Shown piece after piece: positions 52,678 through 64,000 of a stretch of DNA of 64,000 nucleotides. Every line of letters begins with the position of its first letter. Position 1 is the stretch's first letter. The notes beneath the pieces were generated by a model, which saw only the letters and a list, made by a program, of their open reading frames with translations, ran no database searches and had not been told where the DNA came from. The position numbers and the translations under genes are program-made. Source of the stretch: Tetrahymena thermophila SB210 (taxonomy: Eukaryota > Ciliophora > Oligohymenophorea > Hymenostomatida > Tetrahymenidae). The DNA lies in contig NW_002476400.1 in NCBI RefSeq assembly GCF_000189635.1, forward strand, positions 1-64,000, written 5' to 3'.

Positions 52678-53855
52678 ATTAATCAAACAAGCAATTCTAC
52701 TTTTTATACTGTTTAAAAATAAAACGAAATAAATGTTTTATTTTATATTTAAAAATATATATTTCTTTTACTCACCAAATTTATTAAAATGTATACTTTT
52801 AATTTATTTAAAATAAATTTTTAATTTTTCAAAAATTATTATTATTAATAATTGACATAGAAATATATAAACTAAGCAATAAAATAGAATATAAATTATA
52901 GATATATTTTTTAACTTAATTAAATTCTAATTCACATTATATTCTTAAATTCTTATAAGATTATATATAATGTGTTTTTATCTATATCTATTGTTTTATC
53001 AACCCAGGACACTTCTAGATGGTAGTAGCAAAGACTTAAATTTAGTAAATATTTTTATAAATACCAAAAGATCTAAGATATAAAAATTGCAATATAGATA
53101 TGTATTTTATTTTTTCAGAGACATCTGTATGTCTTACTTTGAATATCATAAATTTTATCAAATTTTAATAAAAAAAATTTTCTATTAGATAAAATTAAAT
53201 CAATTTAAAAGTAAAATTAATAATAAGTCATTTTAAAATTTTAATCTCTCAATTATTTTTCATAAAAAGAAAAAATAGATATAATATTAAATATTTTGAT
53301 TTTTAATTTGAATTTATGATTGAGTTTGATAATTTTCCTAAATCTATAGTTTAGAATCCATCAATATTTTTAGAGTTTTGTTAATTTTTTAAATAAAAAT
53401 ATAACTCTCCCTTTACAAAAAATAGTGTCAGAAAATATTGGGGAAATTTACAAGATAAATAGTTGTTTAGTTAAATAGTAAATTAAATTAATTAATATTG
53501 GTGATAGATTAAATAAAATATATAATTAAATTATATAAATTAACATTGTAAATGTAATTATTATTTTAATAAATTATCTCAAATGTACATGTAAAGATAA
53601 ATTTAAAATTAGGAGAGTCTAATAAATAATTAATTAAGGGAAACATGATTAATTGTAATAACATTTATACGAGTAAATTATTTATTTATTTCAGAATTTA
53701 GTTTACTTTGTTTTTATTTAGATGGTGTACACAAATTTTTGAATGGAATTAATAATAAATTTTTTTCTGAACTTAATATTGAAGAAGTTGTTTTAAAGTA
53801 AATTAAAAAAAAATAAAAAAGATTAAAAAAAGCTTTAAAAATTATGTAGATTTAA
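52678..53855. other. Spacer between copies 3 and 4
   Basis: The first 170 bases or so resemble the 3' flank of copy 2; the rest is unrelated to the other upstream regions. A 62-codon protein-like frame lies at 53,316-53,504, and another coding-like stretch (HKFLNGINNKFFSELNIEE) lies near 53,730-53,790. Otherwise A+T-rich with no repeat recognised. Confidence 0.5.
53316..53504 (+). CDS. Small protein-like ORF, 62 aa
   Basis: ATG 53316 to TGA 53502-53504 reads MIEFDNFPKSIVQNPSIFLE... with KNSVRKYWGNLQ later on. The residue mix looks coding rather than like random A+T-rich translation. It could be a small gene, a first exon, or a relic. A faintly similar stretch (PPNFLEILNLIRFRNNFP) occurs near 22,740 after copy 1. 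No family is recognised. Confidence 0.35.
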
Positions 53856-56800
53856 ATGAAAAGGTATTGCATATTTTACCTTTTTTTGGTAAAATAAATT
53901 TACGCTGAGGATTGTAGTGATAACGAGTGTTTTTCAGAAACTGTAAATAAATGCATTATGTTTTCATTTGATATAGTTGGCAGAGACTCTTAAAATCAAA
54001 AGTGCTTATATGATCGAGAAATAACCAGCAAAGTTGATAAATGCTTTGATAAGTAAATAAACTAGGTAAGTACAGTATGTAAAAATAGCTTAAATACAAT
54101 GTGTGTGACAATAAGCAATGATATTGATGATAACTACATTGGTATATATTAAAACTAAATAGGGGATTTAATATGTATTGAAAAATAAGATGTAAATTAA
54201 TTGATATTAGCATCTCCATTAAGTAAACTTAAGATTAATAATCTTTTATTAAGTATGAATTTATTAATACTTTTAATAGGTCTGATCAAGCTAAAATCTT
54301 AATACTGCATTCAAGATGATTATTCACTAGAAAAGTTAAGCTAGAGAATTAATAGCATGAAATGTAGTTGCAAACCATAGTAAACAATTAATCTATTAAT
54401 TGAAAAAAAATAAAAACAAATAAATAAATTAATTAATTAGATTTTGTCTTGAAAGCGATTCTTGCATTTCTATGGATTCTAAAGATAATATAGCAAGAGA
54501 TACCAATTAATTATGTTTATCAATTAATTAAGAAGGGTAGATCTAGAGTTGTTATTTAGATAAGAGCATTTGCTTGATAAAAGATCCTAATAATTAAAAA
54601 AGCAAGTGCGTATTGTAAGAAGAAGCTGAAAATGTAATTGGAATAGCACTAATTAATGGAAATAATGAATGCATTTTACAAGATTCATATTAAAAATTAT
54701 AAATTGATGAAAGTATTAAAAAACTTTTTAGTTTTTATTCTAAAAATATATTTTAAAAATAATAAATAAGATTTGGTTTCCTTGAAAAAAGATTATTGCC
54801 TTTTTTAATCCTCATAAGTTGTACGAATAAAAGATTAAAATAAATTAGTGGTTGGCAGAACATAATAATTTATGTGTGTGTAAGAAAATTAAGTGTATTC
54901 AGATAAAAATAATTTGGTGGAAATGTGTATATTTGGGTAAAATTAATAAATTCCTTTTTAATTAATTAAAATATCTTTCAAATAGATTTTGCATCTCCAA
55001 TAACTCTTGCGTGTTAATGGATGATTTCTAATATATTTCAAAAATGTCAGATGATACTTGCTCAGGAAATTCAAATACAGATTTTAAAGAGTGTTTTTAT
55101 TCTAGAGAAGCTAACACAACTTGTATTTTAGAGGAAGATGGTTAATAATCATGTGAAATTATCACTATTTAAAATACGAATGCTTCTGTATCAAATTTAA
55201 ATGCGATAAATAATTTAATTTATTTTCATTATTAATAGGGAGCAATTCTTAATTAATATGACAATAACATTGGAAAATGTATTAGAGCAAATTAAAAATT
55301 GATTGAAATTAATTTATGTAAATTTTATTTGTTTATTTTTCTTATTATAATAGTGCAATTATAAAATAGAGTAAGATAATCAAAAGCTAACTTGTGCTGA
55401 GGGTCTATGCATTCTAAAAATGCCAGTTTATAATAAATTTAATGATTTGATATATTATACATATGAATGCACTGAAATAACATTTAGTAATTAAACAGCT
55501 GCACAAGATGATGATGGATACTGCTAACCAACACCTACAAGGTATTATAAATTGATTTTAATTTAAAAAAAAAAAAAATTTAAATAAAAGTAAAATATGT
55601 AAGAAAACTAACTAGTGTCTATTAGGAAAAAAGTGCGTTGATATGACTTATGATAAAAGTCTTCCTAATTTTGCTAAAGAATAAGGAACTACAGCTTGTC
55701 TTCCCTATTAATTAACAGAAGAAAAAGGATAAAAAATTAAAAATTGCCCATATGGTTTTTGTATTCTTTAAATGAAAATAAATTAGAGATACTGTATTTA
55801 GTTAGGTTCATTTATTTAGAGCTTACAATATATTGGCGTAGAAAAAAGTACTTAGAGGTGTCTTACCTCATATTAAATTTCGACAATTGGTAAATAAAAT
55901 TTAAAAATAAAATATTTACAATTCTTAAAAATTATTAGAATAAATAATTTAAAATATTTTTGGAAAATGTATGATTTAAAGAAATTAATAAATCAATTAA
56001 AAAAATAATTTTAGGTAAATAAAGAATTTTTAAAATTTTAATTTGATTTAATTAATAAGGAATTGATTAGTGTGCAGATATGAATTATTGCATATTTTAA
56101 ATCCCATCAAAGTAAATTTAATTTGACTGTAATTTGAAATTTTATTTAAAAAATTATAAAGATCAAAATAGAAACAGTACCTATGCCATCTTTTATAATT
56201 AGAAAGCACTTAATTTAAAGGTTTTCAAGTTCCAGCAAAGAATGCGAATGGTTACTGTTAAAAATTATAATAAGGTACATGAATTTCAAATCTCTTTAAT
56301 TTTTAATTTTATTATTTTATAAGATAAAACAATAAGTTGTGTTGATGGTTTTTATTGTATTTCTAAATTGGGTTAATGTGTTCCTTTAGACTCAAAAATA
56401 AACATAGCCAGGAGCAGCACTTAACTTTGCTAGTCGGCTTATACTGATCAGTCAATATATTGTGCTTAGTAATACTGTTAGCTTAATTAGAGATGCATTC
56501 CTTTATCGTTTGAGTATCCAGGAAGGGAAAATAAAACAAGTAAATGTCTTTAAGAAAATGAAAAAGGAATATTTGGAGCAGGAAGTTGTTTTGAAATGTA
56601 TTTTTAATTTATTTCATTTGATTTCATAAAAATATTAAAAGATTTAAATTTGATTAATTAATAAGCTTTTGCTTGATTGGAAAGTCTGATGAAGAAAATG
56701 AGCAATTTTGCGTTTAAATCGATTATAAAATAAGTTCATAAGTTGGTAAATTTTTTTTATCTACAAAAAATAATTAATTTTAAAATAATTTAGGTAGGTA

Positions 56801-59800
56801 TAAGATATCTTAGAAATGTGTAAAAGAAGATGATTATAGCACAAAAACTGAAATTGTAAAACTAATTTTTTTTTTTTTTATAACTTAAACTTACAAAAAA
56901 TATTCTAAAAAGGAAAAATGCTTTAAGGGCTAATACTGTATTAAAAAAGATGAGAAAGGAGTGTAGGCTTGTACAAAGGTACATAATGATATTATTTGCT
57001 CTGACGATAATGGTGAATGTGTTTAAGCCTCTGATTAATCTAAAAAGTGCAAAAATTGCCCGTTTTCCTAGTGCCTTTAATCAGAAAAATGTATAAACCT
57101 TGAAAATTAATATTGTCAAGATGCAAATGGTAATTTATATTTAAATAAAAATAAATAATTTTTTTAAATTATGATAAATAATTAGGGTCTTGCTAATCAA
57201 TTTATAGCTACTCCTGTTCTGTGTGTCCAGAAAAATATTGTTTAAATTAGAGAATGAATAGATGCATATATTATTAGTTTATTCCTAACAATTATTCTAA
57301 AGCCAATTGTCTTTACTAGCCTAGATAAGACCAATAATGCTTTTTGTAGGATATAAATTCAGTTAATAAATACTAAGAAAATCTTTGCATAAATAAAAAC
57401 CATTTTTGTATTTCTCTTGCAGATGAAAAATCATCAAAACAGTGCTTTTTTTGTCCTAAGTATTATTACAATCCAGGTGACGGGTTTTGCTATCAGAAAA
57501 AAAATGATAACTAATATCCCTTCTTTAATCTGGATATTTAATATTCTTCAGAAGACTGCTTTCCTAACAGTGATTGCTCAAATAATAGTTAAAAATGTCC
57601 AGAAGGGTAACTTACTTATTAATTAATTTATTTTTTATCTTTTTTTATTTAATTATAATATTAAAATTAATTCAATTAAAAATACTTTGAAGATTTAATC
57701 ATTTATTTTTGTGTAAATTATAATAATTTTTATGAAACTTCTAAATTATTTAAATTAAATTATTTTTATTATTGGTATCAAAATCAATTCATTGTCTAAA
57801 AATCAATTAGATGTTTTTTGAAAAAGGAAAAGTTCAAATTATTTAACAAAATTAATTATCAGCTCATATTCAAAAACTTTTAATTTAATTAAGATGCTAA
57901 AAATGTGAAGGTCCTAATATGTGCACTTAGTGCATTGATGATTATTTCTTGTATTATGATAAAGATACATAATATCAAGTGTGTGTTAAGTGTGACACTC
58001 AATTTTACAATAATTTAAACTAAGACCCCTAATTATAAAAATATGGTAATGAGTTTTTTAAATGTATAGAATGCAATCTTCAGGAACAAGACTGGTAAAT
58101 TACTTTAAATCTTAACAACTTAATAATTTTTTATCAATTTAATTTAGGTAATTAAAAAAATAACTAAAAAAAAACTGTGCTAAGATGGTAGTTAAATTTA
58201 TTGGAAACTATAGATTTACTAAAAACTATTCTAATTTATTGTATTATGTTGTTTCAAGTGGAATTTCTGCAAATATAAGTGAGAGTTAAGCAAAAAGATT
58301 ACCAGTTAATTTCATGGTTGAATACAAAAATAGCTCTCCATTTTCTTGTATTATTTTAATATTTAAATCAATACATTATACTTATTTTTAATTAATTTAG
58401 GTGAATAAACATGTTTAAGATGTGAGTCAGACCCTAAAAAACCAATATATTGCTATAAATGTATTGACAGGTATTATAGTGATGAATAGGGTAAATGTTA
58501 AAAATGCCCTCTGAATTGTTTAAAGTGTGGAAAAGTTATTTTTAATGAGTAAAACTAACCAATTTTAATTGAAGATATTCCAAAAGAATTGCTAGATGAT
58601 CAGAAATATTCTTTTTCTGGTGCAGTATTTGCTTGTGTGTAATGTATTGCTTAATATGCAATATCTCATGATTTCAGTTAATGTATTTAGTGTGGCTTTA
58701 ATTGTCTTGAGTGCGCATTCGGTATATTTAATTTTAAAAAAACCATGAATTTAATTTAAATTAAATTATTAGAAATGTCAGGAAATCTTTTAAATTATAG
58801 AAAATAAAACTTTAAATAAGAATATTAGTTTTTTAAATGCATCAAATGTTTATAAGGTTATTAGTTGTCTGCAAACAGTAATTATTTTTTAAAGAAATTA
58901 AATAATATTGAACCAAATTTATAGAAAAAGACTGCATAATACCATAAGTTCTACAACTTTGTTATGAATAAGGAATATATGATAAGAATTCAGGTTAATC
59001 TCTATAGACTTATCTAGATATTTTTAATGCTGAAAATAATTATTAATGCTTAAAGTGTAAAGAAAATACATGCTCATATCAAAATGTTTGTATTAAAAGG
59101 AGTTATTTTTTTGACTTTTTTTATATAAATACAATATTTAATTGTTAAAAGTTAGAAAATGATTATGAAAAAACTACAATAAATTATTGTTAAAATGGTG
59201 TATCTGCTTAAATTAACTCCTATCTAGCTTGTGATTAAAATAATAAATGTAAAAATTAAGTAAATTAATTATTTTAAAAACGTATAACTGAGTAGACATT
59301 TTCTTTTTAATTTTTTAAATAAATTCAGATTTATTAATGCGAAGAGTGCTATACAGATTTATAGATTTACTAATGTAAAAAATGCAAGATCAATGGGTAA
59401 ATACCAAGTATTTTTGGTTGTTTACCTTGCCAACCAGGTTGTTTAAAATGCTACGAAGAGGGATATATTGACAATAAAAGAATTAATTTCACTGATTATC
59501 TTATCAATAATCCTTAAGGTACACTGAATCTTAATTTAAGCCAGAGACTAAATTACAAAAGTATTTTTAATATTAAGATGAAATGTATAGAATGTTATTA
59601 TGGCTATACTATTGACTTTACATAATAATATTGTTTAACTCCTTAATGTGGGAATTATTGTTAAAATTGCATAAATTAAAATGATATCCCTTTATGTTTA
59701 TCTTGCAATTACAATAAGCTTTTTTAGCTAATAGAACCAATTTAAAGTTTTATATCTTAACTTCATTTTGGTACTAATTATTTAAATAACTTCTAGTAAA

Positions 59801-62800
59801 TGGTAACTTTTAATTCTGAATAAAAGAATTGCTAAATATGTCCTCTTCTGTAAAATTATTTATTATTCTTTCTTTTAGTTTTTTTATTATTAAATATTTT
59901 CAAACTTTTTATTTAAATATTGTGTAAAATAAATATCAACTCTGTTAAAGTAAAAACTTTTTAATTTATAATTAATTCAAAATTAGCTATATTTATTTAA
60001 ATAAATAAAAAGATTTTAAAATTCTAATTTTTGAAATTTTTTACATTAAATTTAATTATCTTTAAACTCATTCTTAATTTCAACATTACATTTTATCTTA
60101 ATAAAATTTAAATAAATTTTATATTAATTATATTAGTTGTGAAACATGTGAAGATAACTAAATTAACCTTGCTTCAGATCCATTGAACTTATACAAAATT
60201 AACTGTTATTCTTGTAAGTAATAACTGCCTAATACTTAACCAGAAATGCAAAAATATGAAATAAGATATGATAAATTTAGGAAAAGATGCATTTACTGCT
60301 TAAAAGAAGACAATGGATGCTATTTCAAGAAAAAAACAGAGATTTTTGCTATTTGTGGTACTGCGAATGAACCTTTTGGTAAAGGTACTATTGATGAGCC
60401 ATACAATTTATATAAAGTTAAAACAACTGATTTAGATCAATTAATTATTAATGAGTCCGATTTTGATATGGCGTTGGTTTATTATAATGAACTTTAGCTG
60501 AGATATATTAATTTTATAATTAATTTTGTTGATCCTTCTAGAAATTGCACTTAGATAAATGCTTTAAATTTTACTACAAAATTAAAAGATAAGATTCCAT
60601 CAGTATAAAATATTTCTATAACATTAAATGCCTTTCAGAACGATTAATAATCCGATTATATTCTTTATTAATAAAATATTGCAATTTTTAGAGGATTTAG
60701 CTTTTTCAAGATTTAAAATTTTAATCTGATACCAAAAAATTTAGATAGTTAATTTGGTTTTAATGTTGAGGATGAATATTTAAAATATATTGAATTCTAG
60801 AATGTTAAATTCACATGTTAACGCTAATTTTATAATTAGCTGTAACTAAGTTTTTAAAATTTTAATGGCACTTTTTTAATGAATAATACGTATTTGAGAA
60901 ATTGTAGTTTTTAATAATAAACACTTATAAACGTTTTCTCATCGTTTATAACAACATATTTGACATATAACCTCACGAATGTATCAATATTATATTCAGA
61001 TTTCTTATCAAAATCTAAGTTCATATCAATAAGCAGTCGAAGCACTTTGGAGATTTATAATTTCACATTTTAGCATGGAGTTTTAGAGAATCAATCATAG
61101 ATTTTCTCAAATAACTTCTAAGGTGATGACTTGACTAGCACTCTCAATATAACACACTTTTATTTTCAGAACACTACAATTTTAACTCAATCTTAAATAT
61201 TGATTGGGGAGAGATTTAATTACTTTTATCTTCAAGACTTTATATTTATTAACTCAACTAGCAAGTTAAATCTAAATAAAAAGATAAAAAATTCTTTGTT
61301 TAGTGTCAATACAATTAATGCAAATAATGTCACAATACAGTCAAATATCTTTGAGAAAACACATATTATTTAATTTTCTCCTATATAAGACTTTATAGAT
61401 TAAACTTCTATAAATCTTAATTAATTTTTATTATTTAACAATACAATAAGCAGCTATGAATAGATATTTTTTTACTAAAATGGTAGATTCAAAACTGATG
61501 TGAATATAACTAATTTTAACATTTCACAAAACACTTACAGCTAAAATTATAATTTATATTTATTCAAATTTAAATAGATCAACTCTCTCATTTTAAATAA
61601 TGGTATAGTTGATGAAAAGGAATTAATAACTTTCATTCAAGTAACTAGTGTGAATAAAGTATCTGTTTAGTCTTTGAGTTTTGGAAATAAATTAATCTCA
61701 AGCTCTTCACAAAATTTAATTAATATTCAAGATATAATTTATTAAGTATAATTAAAAAATGTTACATTTAACTAAATTATTGCAGATGAGATACTACTCA
61801 TTGTCAGTTAATTAGCTACAAACAACCTTAACCTATCAGCATTCAAAGCAATATTTAGCATCATAAATTTTAATTAGATAGTTTTAAGAAAATAAGCAAG
61901 TGTTAAGCTCAACATTCACATATTTAGTGCTGCCTAGATCTCTTTGTCTTATGGAATCGCTAAATTCAATTTAATACAGGCTTTGAATGTCAACTAACCT
62001 GCAATAGAAAGTCAAGTATGTTATATTTTTATAAAATTATATTAAACTATTTTTATATTTCAATAGTCAGATAACTTTTTATCTTCTGTGATTAATTGTA
62101 AGAACCCATTAGGCTAGATTGAAATTACTAACGCTTATTTGACAAATGCCGATAATCATCCTAACCATAATCTATTTTATATTCAGGCAATCTCAGTTTC
62201 GATATAATCATCTAATTTTGTCATTAAATCGAATAACTATAATAAATTACAGTTAGCTGGAAGCCCCATTTTAGGGGGCTTAGCTTAAATACAATGCAGA
62301 GAACTTAAAATTTAAAGCTCTTTATTTAGCGGTGGGTTATCTCTTCAGGGAGGAGGAATTTACTGGTAAGCTTTAGAGATGGCAAGCATTTATATTTCTT
62401 AGACCAATTTTACAGAAAATTGGAGTTTTTCATAAAAAGATCCTAAAAACTCAAATGGAGGTGCAATTTATATTAACCAAGTTCAATATAATTATGGAGT
62501 AACCATCAATATTGTCTAATGCCTTTTTTAAAATAATTTTGCTTATTTAAGAGGAGGAGCCTTGTATGTTTCTCCAAACAAGAGAAAATTTTACTTGAAT
62601 TTGTAAAAATCACAATTCATAAATAACTATTCATAAGAAGGAAGTAACTTTTATTCTAGTTAGTAATTTATGCAAAACATTATTATGATCTAATAAACTT
62701 AGACTTTATATTAATATGAATTTATACAAAAATTAATGAGCTAGATAGAAAAAATTGTGCTTCCAATTTATAATTCTCCCAGTCTTTTCTATTTATAAGG

Positions 62801-64000
62801 TTTTTATTAGGTGCATTTGTTACAAAATAATTACACAGCAGAAAAAGCTCCTAATATAAATTAAGTTGATGATAAAATATAGCTAATTTTTCAAGGTTTA
62901 CTTTTCTTTGAAAACATAAATTAATTGTCATTAATTTAAAATAGAATAAATTAATTTACATCAAATAAGCACTTAATTCGCTTATCATATATTGGCAGTT
63001 TTTAAATGTTTCTTGATTCAATAAACGATAATTAATAATTTACACTTAATAAGCCAAATGATGATTTAGATTCATTTGTTTATATTTTTTCAAATTCAAT
63101 AAAAATTAACCAGTTAACATATCAAAATAATACTTGTGTCAGATGCTTATAAGGAAATATAAGAGCTGTTTCAAATCATATACTAATAATTGATAGTGTT
63201 TTAAAGTTAAACACTGCTTATAATGGAGGAGCTCTTTCTATTTCTTAACAATTTTAAACCATAATATAAGGAAATAACTTTAGATTCCTACCAATTAATT
63301 TTAATTAAGAATATATCATTAGAAGATCTGATTAAAATTAAACTATCTACAATACTACATTTATAAATAACTCTGCTTTAAACAACGGAGGTTCTATTTT
63401 AGTTTCTGATTCTATATTTTACTTAATTAGATGCTTGTTTTAAGAAAACAATGCAGCAGGCTATGGAGGTGCTGTTGTATCCGATTTGAATATTAAGTCA
63501 GATTAAATCTAAAAAATTCATTTAATTAAAAATATCTTTTTAAATAATGTAGCGAAAATAGGGAGTAGCTTTTATTAAATATAAAATCTTCCTATATATT
63601 AATAGTACAACAATTAACTAAAAGGAAATAAAGCAAAACTTTATAACAACAACCTTCTTTAGTTTGCAGTTAATTTTATTGGAATAAAGAATAAATAAGT
63701 TCTCAAAAATTCAATGAATATAGACAAACACATAAGTGGATATTTTCAGGTATTACATTTAAATTTTTTTATATTCTAATAATTAATTTCAATAATATTT
63801 TAATTTACTGTATATCTTCATTAAGATATTAAAACTTTTTTAAAGGTTAATTTTTGAAAATGTCAAAAATTTCTTATATTTATAAAAAATATTTATATTT
63901 ATTTTATCATAATAACTAAGAATTTTTACAGTAAATTAGAAAAATAAATAAAATAAATTTTATAAAATTAGGATGAGATTTTATTACAATTAGTAAATAG
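53856..64000 (+). CDS. Giant surface-protein gene, copy 4, diverged, 3' end beyond the right edge
   Basis: The copy has its own leader (MKRYCIFYLFLVKQIYA) from ATG 53856 and the same exon order as copy 2. Exons seen include 54441-54712, 54771-54936, exon 22 60137-62015 (1,879 bases, the same length as in the other copies), exon 23 62067-63749 (1,683) and the start of exon 24 at 63972. It is much more diverged from copies 1-3 than they are from each other, at both protein and intron level. It has no Gly linker and no intron 19. Exon 1 ends with an extra A relative to copies 2 and 3 (ATGAAAATG at 54357-54365). Splicing at 54380 would then break the frame, but an alternative GTAGTT donor after 54364 keeps it. 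The membrane domain lies outside the window. Confidence 0.85.

Noticed and set aside
11222-64000. Tetrahymena mating-type locus (MTA/MTB), which also has Cys-rich giant membrane proteins in tandem germline copies
   Set aside because: Those genes occur as head-to-head pairs with shared terminal exons; here all four copies lie on one strand, each with a full membrane domain and a beta-helix region.

Overview
The window reads as ciliate nuclear DNA, most like an oligohymenophorean such as Tetrahymena or Ichthyophthirius. It is very A+T-rich. Long reading frames appear only if TAA and TAG are read as glutamine and TGA as the sole stop, and introns are short, A+T-rich and GT...AG. I translated with that code; a standard-code scan shreds every gene here. 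No tRNA, rRNA, CRISPR array or bacterial-type element was seen.

Left block (about 1-11,200). This block is intronless and unlike the rest. A partial minus-strand gene (1-627) is followed by a cluster of 102-bp direct repeats and inverted repeats (about 770-1680), then four plus-strand genes: 1949-2860, 3008-4279, 4475-6703 and 6912-8390. The last three are paralogues; the middle one carries the shared domain twice. The spacers after them carry a palindromic motif, AAAACTTTTAGTTTT. A minus-strand relic of the second-largest RNA polymerase subunit (8636-10811) follows, broken and lacking its N-terminal half, and then a 71-bp tandem repeat (10,923-11,165). The mix of intronless genes, a private intergenic motif, an RNA polymerase relic and flanking repeats suggests an inserted virus- or plasmid-like element. 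That origin is an inference.

Right block (about 11,220-64,000). Four head-to-tail copies of one giant intron-rich gene lie on the plus strand. Copy 2 (24,719-37,531) is complete: 28 exons joining in frame into 3,414 codons. It encodes a signal peptide, four or so Cys-rich modules, a Gly-rich linker, a long CxxC-rich furin-like region, a two-exon parallel beta-helix region with GGA(I/L) repeats, a final Cys-rich module and a multi-pass membrane C-terminus. Copy 1 lacks everything before the middle of exon 7 and abuts the left block. Copy 3 is full length but has a 4-bp deletion and early TGA in exon 1. Copy 4 is a diverged paralogue running off the right edge; it has an extra A near the end of exon 1 and lacks one intron found in the others. 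The family looks like large cell-surface receptor or adhesion proteins, and the array shows duplication, gene conversion and frame damage typical of such families.

The point where copy 1 stops in mid-exon against the virus-like block is the most telling feature. Either the block inserted into copy 1, perhaps as germline-limited DNA removed during macronuclear development, or a rearrangement removed the 5' end. The downstream exons of copy 1 keep their frame and length, so the event looks recent or reversible.
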